In this document: positions 25,083 through 33,343 of the stretch, piece after piece
Position numbering within the stretch: the first letter of the stretch is position 1
How the letters are laid out: every line of letters starts with the position of its first letter
DNA from: JAHBNG01 sp039028975
GTDB lineage: Bacteria > Chloroflexota > Anaerolineae > Caldilineales > Caldilineaceae
Length of the DNA stretch: 34,718 bases
NCBI GenBank assembly: GCA_039028975.1
Contig: JBCCHB010000167.1
Location: forward strand, 1-34,718
Direction of reading: 5' to 3'
Position numbers and translations under genes: made by a program
Notes under the pieces: model-generated
What the model was told of the DNA's origin: nothing
What the model saw: the letters and a program-made list of their open reading frames with translations, nothing else
Database searches by the model: none

Positions 25083-25400
25083 TTAAGGAATGAATCGCAA
25101 ATAACTTGCTCGTTTCATTCGGGTGTCTCCCTGTCAAATGGCCAAGCTATTTAATTCTCGTTCCCTTTAGCAAAATTGAATAGCTTGGTAATTTTACACC
25201 GGAATGGAGAAGACAGAAAGGTTGAGCAAAGTGGAACCAGCCGAGCGGCGCGAAAGCGGAGAAATAAGGAGGTCGTTTCAACCTGTTTCATGGTTGTTAA
25301 CGGACCTACAAGTCAATAATCTTTAAGTACCTGAGCAAATGTTTTTCGGTATTTCTTCTTGGGAAAAGATATCAATTTTCTTTTGCCCGGGTACTTCTCT
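25083..25400. repeat. gene-free spacer with a 72-bp palindrome at its end
   Basis: No gene is seen. AAGTACCTGAGCAAA at 25325-25339 and TTTGCCCGGGTACTT at 25382-25396 are imperfect inverted repeats (13 of 15) that form a 72-bp palindromic element ending four bases before the stop of the next gene. The rest, including the promoter region of the response regulator, shows nothing recognisable. Confidence 0.5.
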
Positions 25401-25697
25401 CTATATCTTTGTTGCAACCTGCGGTCGCTTTACCTTGCCGATAATCCACAAAACCAGCGCGGTCAATAGGCCACCAATCCCCATCAGAATTGTTACTTTA
25501 AGCAGTGGTGCAATGATCATAATGATACCACCTGGGGGACTACCTTCCCCTTCCGCACCTTCTGCACCTTCACCTACTTCGGTGCGAATGCCTTCTGCCC
25601 ATTCTGTGTTTTGCAGTGGCACCGCGGCAAAGCTAACAATTAGACCAGCAAGCAGGATGATTAGCGTTGGGACAAGATTCTCTTTTAGTATCGTCAT
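25401..25697 (-). CDS. small two-helix membrane protein of unknown function
   Basis: 98 residues with two membrane segments (about 8-27 and 60-88) joined by an acidic, Gly-rich loop (TEVGEGAEGAEGEGSPPGG). GGAG lies about ten bases before the ATG, and the gene starts two bases after the stop of the DUF4405 gene, so they are surely cotranscribed and perhaps translationally coupled. No family recognised. Its position makes it a likely partner subunit of the cytochrome-b-like protein. Confidence 0.65.
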   Translation of the reverse strand: MTILKENLVPTLIILLAGLIVSFAAVPLQNTEWAEGIRTEVGEGAEGAEGEGSPPGGIIMIIAPLLKVTILMGIGGLLTALVLWIIGKVKRPQVATKI

Positions 25698-25699
25698 GC

Positions 25700-26215
25700 T
25701 TAGTCCGCTCCTTGTGATGTTGTTTCGGGGCGCGCCGAACTCCCTCCCGTTGCGAGCCCAAAGTAGCGCTTAAAAGAGTTAATAATCCACTTCCAGTGCA
25801 TAGCCAGATGGACTCCAATAAGCACCATGGTTAGGTTAGCCGTCAGATCGTGCATCATCGACCAGAATGGGTCGATGGTGACATGAATGCCGATGGCGGG
25901 TAGCGCCGCCTCAGAGATGACAAAGCCTGTCATTAGGGCCAATGTCATCATAATGAAGATGATGAGGTCGAAGATATGGTTAAACCGTACCTCGCCAGGC
26001 AGTTTGCCAAACATGCGCTTGGTAATGTTGACGATCCAACTCCAGTCCAGCAGAATGTGGACCAAGAGCGGCACAATAAAGAGCACGCTTGCCCACTCGT
26101 GAAAAGGAATGCCTGTGGCTTGAGGTATATTGACCAAGACAAAACTGAGGAAAAGCAAAATATCTACATAGAGTTTGAGCTGATTACTGCTCAATTTTTT
26201 CGCTGTCTGTGCCAT
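25700..26215 (-). CDS. DUF4405-like four-helix membrane protein (cytochrome b-like)
   Basis: 171 residues from the ATG at 26215, chosen because AAGGAG lies four bases upstream; the frame is open 22 codons further. Four hydrophobic helices are evident, with histidines inside or near helices 2 and 4 (LLVHILLDW and MMHDLTANLTMVLIGVHLAMHW), the arrangement of two-heme b-type cytochromes related to DUF4405 and FdnI-like proteins. It probably passes electrons between the quinone pool and a partner, but none of the usual partner oxidoreductases is adjacent. It is cotranscribed with the 98-residue protein. Confidence 0.7.
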   Translation of the reverse strand: MAQTAKKLSSNQLKLYVDILLFLSFVLVNIPQATGIPFHEWASVLFIVPLLVHILLDWSWIVNITKRMFGKLPGEVRFNHIFDLIIFIMMTLALMTGFVISEAALPAIGIHVTIDPFWSMMHDLTANLTMVLIGVHLAMHWKWIINSFKRYFGLATGGSSARPETTSQGAD

Positions 26216-26359
26216 GTTACTCCTTATCGTGTTTTTACGTTGATCTCTCAACTTCATATTGGGGCCACATATTAAGGCCATGCCCTAAACTCTACCACTT
26301 AATCCTGAACATCTTGGTGAGAAAATATGTAGAAATTATGAAGATGTTCAGAAGAGCAA

Positions 26360-27133
26360 TTAAAACTTTCCGCTGTTGGTCCACTCCTCTTTGGGCGGAA
26401 CAGGCTCGGCATTGTCCCAATGTTCTACCACGAGTCCATCTTCGATACGGAAAATATCGACCTGAGCATAAGGTTCACCCTCCCACGTGGCTTTGCAGAG
26501 CGTGGCGACAAAGTTCCCTTGCCCTACAAGCAGGACAATTTCCTGGTAGAGCAGTGCTCGATCGGCTGACAGCGCAAGTGGCTTAAAGTGCTCTAGCCCG
26601 TCCGGCACCTCTGCATTGTGCTGAATATATGTTTCACTGGAGATGTAGTTGTCGATATTCTGCGGGTTTTCGCCAACGAGTACGTCTGTAATCAGTTTGC
26701 GGACAATTTCTTTGTTCTCGTTTGTCTTCTCTAAATCGGTGATCTCGGTAGGACCATCGACACTTGTGTGTCCAGAAGGCGTCTGCTCGGTGTATGCCGC
26801 AATCACATCCCAATGTTCGACGATATTGTCGTTCTCGTCAGTGTCGAAGAAATCGGTGGTCACCCATTGAGACTCGCCGTCGTTGAGTGATTGGTAGGCG
26901 TGAAGAAAGACATATTGTCCATCTTCAAGGCCGCGCACAATTTGGATATCCCGCTTGGGATTGCGTTCGATAAATGGCTCAAAAAATTCAACGAACCCTT
27001 CTACACCATCGCGGACGCCCGTGCTGTGTTGAGTATACCGGTCCCCCGTATATTTTGTGACGGCTGCACGTGCTTTGCCGTCGAGAATGCCTTCTAGGTA
27101 AAGGCTTTTGGCATTTTCTAGTTTTTGTCCCAT
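26360..27133 (-). CDS. tandem SnoaL-like (NTF2-fold) protein
   Basis: 257 residues made of two SnoaL-like halves (about 1-125 and 135-257). Each has the helix then YIQHN/YTQHST segment, a GLEHFK or GVEGFVEFF turn, and the closing strand IVEHWD or VVEHWDN typical of the SnoaL-like group that includes YesE- and aldol-cyclase-related proteins. No signal peptide. The duplication replaces a homodimer with a single chain. The SnoaL family includes cyclases and binding proteins, so activity is open. It sits between the DUF4405 gene and the second MBL gene, 144 and 135 bases away. Confidence 0.75.
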   Translation of the reverse strand: MGQKLENAKSLYLEGILDGKARAAVTKYTGDRYTQHSTGVRDGVEGFVEFFEPFIERNPKRDIQIVRGLEDGQYVFLHAYQSLNDGESQWVTTDFFDTDENDNIVEHWDVIAAYTEQTPSGHTSVDGPTEITDLEKTNENKEIVRKLITDVLVGENPQNIDNYISSETYIQHNAEVPDGLEHFKPLALSADRALLYQEIVLLVGQGNFVATLCKATWEGEPYAQVDIFRIEDGLVVEHWDNAEPVPPKEEWTNSGKF

Positions 27134-27213
27134 GAGTAATTCCTTCAGATTTGTTTAGTTTCTCTTTATATACACCCAAGATATGTCACCTATCTTCGGC
27201 ACGGCAAATAAGA

Positions 27214-27247
27214 AATCCTGTTAGGTACTTAACCACCTAACAGGATT
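27214..27247 (-). terminator. hairpin terminator-like structure after the MBL lipoprotein gene
   Basis: A perfect 13-bp stem (AATCCTGTTAGGT with ACCTAACAGGATT) and an 8-base loop, 21 bases past the stop of the MBL gene on the minus strand. It is followed on that strand by TCTTATTTG, a weak T-rich run, so intrinsic termination is plausible. The same site lies before the SnoaL gene. Confidence 0.55.
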
Positions 27248-27268
27248 AGAGACATCCTTAATCGCAGA

Positions 27269-28657
27269 TTACTTGGTCGAAATCTTGATCACCGCATCGA
27301 AACCAGGACCGACTTGCATCCCTGGGCCAACTTGAACGACAATCTCTGTCTCGCTCACGCTGATAATATCGGGGACCAGTGTTGCAGATTCATCCGCGGT
27401 TGCATCAACAACTATCGGGGCATCAAAGCTAATGTAGTAGCGATCAAAGGTACCTTCTTCAATGACGCGAGCTAGCTTGTCATTTTCGGCATTGCTTACC
27501 CAAGCCATCGTCATGACGCCGTCGGCCATTTCAATGTCATAGACAAACCCGGTCTCTTCGTCATCAAAAACAAGGGCTTCCCCCATCGCTAGAGGCATAG
27601 TAGTGTCGTTGCCGTAAGGTGCTTCGGCATTGTCCGTAAAGGCACCTTGAATCGTATTCTTGATTGTCAGGTTAATCATAGAATCGTCTTCTTCAGAGGC
27701 TTCAGGCTCTCCTTCAGGGAAGAGGAGTGGCACCACAAAATCAATAGCGCCCTGCAGACCCAGTTCTGGGAAGGCCTCCACTAGCCCTGCTTTAAATTCT
27801 TCACCAGAGGTCGCCGTCCCCATCAATTCACTGGCTTTCATCAACCAGGCAATATTTGCATCATAGACGCTTGGATCGGTGCTCGCACCATGCCCAGGTA
27901 GTACTACTGGATAGTCGCCGCTTTCTGCTTTGAGATTTTCGAGGGCTTCAATCCACGTGGGAGGATTACCGGCCAGAATCAGATGAAGGCCGCTGTAAAC
28001 GATGTCGCCAACCGCGACAACGCCATATGCTGGAAGCTTGGTTACCACCTGTATTTCAGCCTCGGCATTCATCACCACCTCAAATTCAAAGGTGACACCA
28101 TCAATCTCAGATGTTCCTGCTTCGAGAGTGGCAGGGACAACATAACTACTGGCAATTGCATCACCAAATTGGGCCTGCTTCTCGTCAACTTCGGCCTGAC
28201 CAATCTCCTCTATCTTGGCGGCCACCTCGGCCAACGCATAAATATCGACGTCCGCAAATACCTCACTACCCAAAAAATGGTCTGGATGCTCATGAGTAAT
28301 CACTAGTCGCTCAATAGGCTTACCCAAGCTGTCGGCATAGGTGCGGAAATCGAGCGCCATCGGCAGTAGAAACTGGGTATCAATCAGAACTAGGCTGTTG
28401 GCAGTTTCGATAATGTGTGTATTGTTGGCAAAGATCTGCTCTGGCGCAAGATAGCTGTGAATGACAATATCGCCCAAATCCTGCACTGTGACCGTTGCAC
28501 CCGTTTCACGAGTCATGCTCTCCGCAGGTGCCATCGTCCCATCATCTGCTGAACCAGATTCAGTTGCTGGCATGGGTGCCACAGGGACACAGGCGGCTAG
28601 CAGCAAGATGAACATCATCAAGATAGCTAGATGGATTTTCTTAGTACATAGGGTCAT
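27269..28657 (-). CDS. metallo-beta-lactamase-fold lipoprotein with extra C-terminal domain
   Basis: 462 residues, Sec-type signal with lipobox LAAC23. The MBL core shows THEHPDH (His122, His124, Asp126, His127), Asp218 (VGDI) and His256 (PGHG), and as in the paralogue at 6403 the usual third His is replaced by an acidic segment NAEAEIQVV (Glu199, Glu201). After about residue 330 comes an additional beta-rich domain of about 130 residues (TIKNTIQGAFTDNAEAPYGN...) not found in the other copy. Export is by Sec here and by Tat there. It may hydrolyse an ester or sulfate at the cell surface, but the substrate is unknown. Confidence 0.8.
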   Translation of the reverse strand: MTLCTKKIHLAILMMFILLLAACVPVAPMPATESGSADDGTMAPAESMTRETGATVTVQDLGDIVIHSYLAPEQIFANNTHIIETANSLVLIDTQFLLPMALDFRTYADSLGKPIERLVITHEHPDHFLGSEVFADVDIYALAEVAAKIEEIGQAEVDEKQAQFGDAIASSYVVPATLEAGTSEIDGVTFEFEVVMNAEAEIQVVTKLPAYGVVAVGDIVYSGLHLILAGNPPTWIEALENLKAESGDYPVVLPGHGASTDPSVYDANIAWLMKASELMGTATSGEEFKAGLVEAFPELGLQGAIDFVVPLLFPEGEPEASEEDDSMINLTIKNTIQGAFTDNAEAPYGNDTTMPLAMGEALVFDDEETGFVYDIEMADGVMTMAWVSNAENDKLARVIEEGTFDRYYISFDAPIVVDATADESATLVPDIISVSETEIVVQVGPGMQVGPGFDAVIKISTK

Positions 28658-28902
28658 GTTAGCGCTCCTTAATTCTTATGAATTATCTGCTTTGTGTGTC
28701 CTATTGAACATCGAACGGACATATCCATAGTGTAAAGTGAGGAAGCGGCGAAAGCGAGGGATTATCTTCTGATGTAATGGTACTTTTCTCGGATTCAATA
28801 AAAAAAGCTTTCAGCTAATCAGCCTTCAGCATTCAGCTAGAGTTTGGCCATATTTCGGGGTCGAGTTCTATACTTTCCTGTACTATAGGAAATGGTTTGC
28901 GA

Positions 28903-28957
28903 ACCAATCCAAAACCGCGCCTGGCATGAACGTGTCGGACGCGGTTCTTGGATTGGT
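28903..28957. repeat. imperfect inverted repeat next to R2 copy 3
   Basis: ACCAATCCAAAACCGCG at 28903-28919 pairs with CGCGGTTCTTGGATTGGT at 28940-28957 (one extra base). Copy 3 of R2 begins three bases later, so the spacer 28658-29141 is a cluster of palindromes. Short AGCTTTCAGC/CAGC-type direct repeats precede it near 28807-28840. Confidence 0.6.
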
Positions 28958-28960
28958 GAG

Positions 28961-29135
28961 TTATACTGCGGTCGTTGTGAAAACAGATGTGTAACCATTC
29001 ACTCCCCATGTAGGCTGAGCCTGTCGAAGCCGATTCTCCCCTTCGACAGGCTCAGGGGGCTGAACGCCTACACAGATGTTTTCCCAAGCTCTACCAGAGA
29101 GACCAAACACCTGTTTTCAAACGGAGCTGGGTATA
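28961..29135. repeat. palindromic repeat R2, copy 3, interrupted
   Basis: Starts TTATACTGCGG and ends GCTGGGTATA like the other two copies but is 89 bases longer because of an insertion (28991-29071) with an 8-bp target duplication ACAGATGT. It lies just past the stop of the AraC gene. Confidence 0.85.
28991..29071. mobile_element. 81-bp REP-like insertion in R2 with 8-bp target duplication
   Basis: ACAGATGT flanks the segment at 28983-28990 and 29072-29079. Inside is a nested palindrome: TGTAGGC outside and GAGCCTGTCGAAG/CTTCGACAGGCTC inside. The CTTCGACARGCTCAG word is shared with the palindrome at 13183. Likely a small REP-type mobile palindrome. Confidence 0.7.
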
Positions 29136-29141
29136 GGTAAC

Positions 29142-30050
29142 CTAGATCGGCTGCCGGAACCGCCCAGGACTGACACCGGCTTCGCGGCGAAAGAAGCGGC
29201 CAAAGTAGGATGGATCTTCAAAGTTGAGCTGGTAGCCAATCTCTGCAATAGTTAAATCTGTGTGACGAAGCAAGCGTTTGGCCTCCAGCGCAATCTCTTG
29301 GCGAATGAGCTGTCCAGGGGTTCGACCAGTCATCGCTTTGATCGTATCGCTTAGATGATTTGGCGTCACGGCAAGCTGTTCGGCATAGGTCTGCACAGAC
29401 TGTTCGGTAGCAAATCTCTCGCTAACAAGCTGCTTAAAATGGCGAACTAGGGTCGACGGGACACTCTGTTCGGGTGTTCTCGATGCGTGGTTAAAGAGGC
29501 GCTGTGACTGCACAAGTAACAGATGAAACCAGGAACGTATTGCCGAGTTGCGGCTGAATCTGTCGGCCTGGAACTCATCTACAATGGCATGGACCAGATT
29601 GGCCATCGTCTCCGCATTCTGTCCGCGAAGCGTCAAAGCTGGTGTTTCTTCTACTGCATGGAAGAAACCTAACTCATGCAGGATATTTTCATCCTGCTGG
29701 CCCTGTAACAAAAAATCGGCCACGAAGAGCATGGCGTGGCCCTGTAGCGGAACGGTGGTCTTCCAATAGTGAATCTGCCCGGGAGAGATGAAGTAAAGAA
29801 CCGGCGGCTCAATAGGGTAGGCATCAAAGTCGAGGTAATGCACACCCTCGCCACCTGTAATGTAGAGAATCTCATAGAAGTCGTGGCGGTGAGGAAAGCT
29901 GGCCTGGGCATCTGAGTTGAACCAGTCAAAATTGCCGGTGAAGAAGGGCAACTCGTTGGCCGAATGCGGCTCTCTGCGTGGAATATCCAACCACTGATGC
30001 AGCAGGATCCCCTGGGATGGTTCAGGGTGTTCAAGGAATGGTGATGTCAT
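29142..30050 (-). CDS. AraC-family transcriptional regulator
   Basis: About 302 residues from the ATG at 30050; a TTG two codons earlier is the alternative. The N-terminal part is a cupin-like ligand domain (HRHDFYEILYITGGEGVHYLD, about 45-65). The C-terminal HTH_18 (about 200-300) shows the two helix-turn-helix units, with the family end SYFGRFFRREAGVSPGRFR. It is the last gene of the Bug-kinase-AraC series, 23 bases past the kinase stop, and probably regulates a transport or catabolic gene set; no operator is identified. The R2 element with a REP-like insertion follows its stop. Confidence 0.85.
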   Translation of the reverse strand: MTSPFLEHPEPSQGILLHQWLDIPRREPHSANELPFFTGNFDWFNSDAQASFPHRHDFYEILYITGGEGVHYLDFDAYPIEPPVLYFISPGQIHYWKTTVPLQGHAMLFVADFLLQGQQDENILHELGFFHAVEETPALTLRGQNAETMANLVHAIVDEFQADRFSRNSAIRSWFHLLLVQSQRLFNHASRTPEQSVPSTLVRHFKQLVSERFATEQSVQTYAEQLAVTPNHLSDTIKAMTGRTPGQLIRQEIALEAKRLLRHTDLTIAEIGYQLNFEDPSYFGRFFRREAGVSPGRFRQPI

Positions 30051-30079
30051 TAACAATTTTAGCTGTATCGCTAGGTACT

Positions 30080-31912
30080 TTATATCCCAGTCGCCATCTC
30101 AGCATAGAGCGGTTGGGATCTCATTTGTAAATTGCTGGCAAGTGGAATCCGTACAGCAATATTGGTTCCTTCTCTTAACTTGCTTTCAATGCTAAATTCG
30201 CCGCCGATGAGTTTGGCCCGCTCTTGCATACCTACTAGGCCTAGATGTTTTGCTTCATCAGTCGGCAACGCTACTTCAAAGCCTTGGCCCCAATCTTTGA
30301 TATTGAGATGAATATCATCGGGATCGGTGAAGAGTGAGACCCGTATCCGCTTGGTTTCAGCAAATTTTCGGGCATTGCTGAGCGCCTCCTGCACAATGCG
30401 GAAGATGGCCGTTTCGGCAGCGGGCGTCAATTGATGCTGAACTAGATCAGCCTCGAATTCTACGTGCCACTGACGCACCTCGGCCACTTTTTGCACATAG
30501 TGACGAATGCCGTCAACCAGTCCATAATCTTCCAGATCAGTGGGGCGCAATTCGGAGACCACCCAGCGGACTTCGTCGATGGCCTCCTGCAGACGAATGC
30601 GTCCTCTTTCCAACGCAAATTCGTCTGGTTCTGCCCGACCTTCGCGAAATTTGGTTGTAAAGGCATTCAGATGCATGTTAGCGCTGAGCAACATTTGGGC
30701 CAGCCCATCATGGAGATCCAAGCCCACCAGCCGCCGCTCCTCTTCCTGAACCAGAGCTAGCTTCTGAACCAGCTCCCGCAGACGCTTTTCGCGCGCGGCA
30801 AGGTCACTCATCATCTCATTGAAGGCTGCGGCTAGCCGTTGAAATTCATCCTGACCCGAGACCGTCACCGACTGGGTTAGATCACCAGCAGTCACTGAAT
30901 CAGCACCGCGTAGGAGTGCGTTAATGCTCTGATTCATCCGCTGCAAAAGTGGGAATGTGACAGAGGCAAAGATAAGCAATGAGAGGGCGATCGTTATAAG
31001 GCTAAGCAACAGGCTATTGCGCACGGCTCCATCCAGATCGGCTTGAGCTAAAGCAATATTCGCCGCGGCCTGAGGCTGAATTTCGTCCACAATAATGCCC
31101 TGCCCAGTGCGGAAGAGCAGCAAAGCAAAATTGGCAAAATCCGCCTTCTGCTGGATGCGGCGGCTCACCAACTTAGAGCCGACCACTTCGATTTCGTTTA
31201 TGGACTCATGTAGCTCGCCTGCCCACATCTCTTCTTGGATAAGGCCACCCTGACCTGAATCTATCTGGCCTGGATTTATTTGAGCGGTGAACTGTTTATG
31301 ATATGAGCGGAAGGTGGAGATGCCATCCATAAAACGGACGCGGTCGATCTCGCGTGGGGTTGCCTGATAGGATATAAGAGCGAAGAGCATTTCGCGCAGG
31401 CTGATATCCATACCGCTTATCACACGCTGGTAAGCTAGGTTGTCAGAACGGATCTCGCGTAGTGGGCCAGTCAACAGTGCTATGGCTCTGGCCTGAATTG
31501 CCTCGAGCGATTTGAGATCCTCACCCTGGATACGGCGTTGTTCGATCAGCTTTTCGCCCACTGCCACGGCCTCTTGGTGGGCCTCGCTTAGCTCTCGTAC
31601 CCAAACTGTCTCCTGGGGGTTGCGAGTCAGGCTGTCGTAGTTGGTCACCTCTGTTTGAAAGAGGGCAAGCTGGTTACGAAAGTGAGTGGCAAAGCCCGTT
31701 TCGCCCTCAATCTCGTGGCGGTATAGAGCGGCTTCGGCATCGCGCAAGAGCGCTTGCATCTGCAACGCCGCGCTCTGCTGTTGCAGCACCTCGTCTGTTG
31801 TGCTGAGCACGGTCATGGCCGTGCGGGCCAGCAAGCCCAACGCGCCTAGGTTGATGAGCAACGCCAAACCGAAGAGGAAAATCAGAAAATATAGTTTCAA
31901 TCGGATGCTCAT
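30080..31912 (-). CDS. NarL-type sensor histidine kinase with large extracytoplasmic helical domain
   Basis: 610 residues. TM1 about 8-30, an extracytoplasmic helical region of about 270 residues (31-300, resembling four-helix or NIT/TorS-type bundles), TM2 about 301-323, HAMP about 322-376, and HisKA_3 with phospho-His401 (LDLHDGLAQ). The ATPase domain shows N-box EALSNARKFAE, G1 DWGQGFE, G2 GLVGMQERAKLIGG. Its ATG overlaps the stop of the Bug lipoprotein gene by four bases (ATGA), so translation is coupled. The most likely signal is delivered by that binding protein. No receiver gene is adjacent; the AraC gene follows, and the LuxR-type regulator at 24399 is a possible partner. Confidence 0.85.
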   Translation of the reverse strand: MSIRLKLYFLIFLFGLALLINLGALGLLARTAMTVLSTTDEVLQQQSAALQMQALLRDAEAALYRHEIEGETGFATHFRNQLALFQTEVTNYDSLTRNPQETVWVRELSEAHQEAVAVGEKLIEQRRIQGEDLKSLEAIQARAIALLTGPLREIRSDNLAYQRVISGMDISLREMLFALISYQATPREIDRVRFMDGISTFRSYHKQFTAQINPGQIDSGQGGLIQEEMWAGELHESINEIEVVGSKLVSRRIQQKADFANFALLLFRTGQGIIVDEIQPQAAANIALAQADLDGAVRNSLLLSLITIALSLLIFASVTFPLLQRMNQSINALLRGADSVTAGDLTQSVTVSGQDEFQRLAAAFNEMMSDLAAREKRLRELVQKLALVQEEERRLVGLDLHDGLAQMLLSANMHLNAFTTKFREGRAEPDEFALERGRIRLQEAIDEVRWVVSELRPTDLEDYGLVDGIRHYVQKVAEVRQWHVEFEADLVQHQLTPAAETAIFRIVQEALSNARKFAETKRIRVSLFTDPDDIHLNIKDWGQGFEVALPTDEAKHLGLVGMQERAKLIGGEFSIESKLREGTNIAVRIPLASNLQMRSQPLYAEMATGI

Positions 31913-33036
31913 TGGGTCGTATCTCCGTACTTCTCAGCCAGCAAGGACTTTAACCACGTAATCGACTCTGCCGATAAGTTAGATGCCGCAGCGAAAGTGA
32001 CTTGTGCCTCGTGCCCAACAAAAAAGTCATAATCGCCGAGTAGGTTTTGTGCCGATTCACTAAACCCAGGATCGGTGACGGCAGCAGCTGCGGCTCGTCG
32101 GAGTTCGTTAATGGCCTCTTCAGATGTATTGCCGTGAACCCACATCACTTTCTGAATCGTAACACCTGCAGCAATCAGAGCCTTGTAGATATCCCAAGCC
32201 ACACCGGATGGCTCTTCTCCCCAACAAGTTGTGTAGGCTTCCTCAACGGTTGGCAGATTGGGGAACGCGGGATCGCGTACGATCTCTCCTTTGCTGCTCA
32301 AAATGCCGAAGGTGAATAGCGGCACAGCGTCATTCGCACCAACGAGTCGCGCTTCGTTGGCCAGGTAGCCAGGCGTAGTCTGATATTCAATATCAGCCTC
32401 CCCTTGCTCGAACGCCACTCTGGATGCGCCTTTCCCGTCATGGCCAAATTCTGCATCAACGTCCATGCCGAATAACTCAAAGGTGACAAGCAGCACAATA
32501 TCCAATCCAGAAGCCGAGATGCCAGCATATCGCAGCTTGCGTTCGTTCTGGCATAGCTCAGGAACAGATGTGATATTGGTGGCCGAGGAAACAAAGACAA
32601 TGCCGCCAACCGGGGATCCTAAAATAGGGACTAGCTCGTTAAACTCGTAGGCCACTGTGCTATCGCCGAGCAGATAGGGAAAGAAGATCGAACCACTCGA
32701 GACAAGAAGGGTCTGCGACGTATGGTTTTCAAAAAAATCGTTGGTTCCCGCCACGCCAGAATTGCCAGATTTGTTGATAACTTGCACACGAACGTTGTGT
32801 CCCAAATGTTTTTGTAAAGCTGGGGCAATGGTGCGCGCCCAGGTATCTGTCCCGCCACCCGGAGAGAAGGGGACCACAAGCTGAATCGTTTGGTCTTGGT
32901 AGATGGATAAGCGCGCTGAATTCGGAGGAGAATCTACACCTTCCAATAGTGGATTGACCGTCTCTGCTGACGAGCAGCCAGGCAGAAGCAGAATGAGCGC
33001 AAAAAATAGGATATCCCTGCTACGAAAAATGTTCAT
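31909..33036 (-). CDS. Bug/TctC-family binding lipoprotein coupled to a histidine kinase
   Basis: 375 residues from the ATG at 33036, with a signal helix and lipobox LPGC. The start of the mature domain carries the TctC signature IQLVVPFSPGGGTDTWAR, and the rest (GSPVGGIVFVSS, RVAFEQGEADIEYQTTPGYL) follows the Bug fold, which binds small carboxylates. Frame is open 29 codons upstream, but those residues would not fit before a signal peptide. It overlaps the kinase start by four bases. Such coupling is known in principle for Bug proteins that stimulate kinases (for example BctC with BctE). The ligand is unknown. No TctA/TctB membrane subunits are seen in the window. Confidence 0.85.
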   Translation of the reverse strand: MNIFRSRDILFFALILLLPGCSSAETVNPLLEGVDSPPNSARLSIYQDQTIQLVVPFSPGGGTDTWARTIAPALQKHLGHNVRVQVINKSGNSGVAGTNDFFENHTSQTLLVSSGSIFFPYLLGDSTVAYEFNELVPILGSPVGGIVFVSSATNITSVPELCQNERKLRYAGISASGLDIVLLVTFELFGMDVDAEFGHDGKGASRVAFEQGEADIEYQTTPGYLANEARLVGANDAVPLFTFGILSSKGEIVRDPAFPNLPTVEEAYTTCWGEEPSGVAWDIYKALIAAGVTIQKVMWVHGNTSEEAINELRRAAAAAVTDPGFSESAQNLLGDYDFFVGHEAQVTFAAASNLSAESITWLKSLLAEKYGDTTQ

Positions 33037-33343
33037 GATAGAACGGAGCCATTGTGCGATAATGTACAATCCCCTCCAATAGGTGGTAGAAAAACCCATC
33101 AGTTGGGTGTGGTAAGCAAACAAGCAGTAGTTTAAGCTACTAGCAGCTTTCCAACAAAGTTAGCTTCCCTTACCCCCAACAATGTAATTAGAACTTACGT
33201 AAGTAGGCCGTGCAGGATCTATATGAAAATCTTGTTTGAGCTGTATCCTGTTGAGTCACACAATGCGTACGTCAAGAAAGTATTCCTCTTGCTTTATTTC
33301 AACCAAACCGATTTCGAACAAATAGATTTCAAGGAGAATTCGA
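33037..33343. other. divergent promoter region between the two Bug genes
   Basis: 307 bases with no gene. It should contain the promoters of the Bug-kinase-AraC operon (minus) and of the second Bug gene (plus), whose AAGGAG precedes the ATG at 33344. No convincing operator palindrome was found. Confidence 0.5.
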
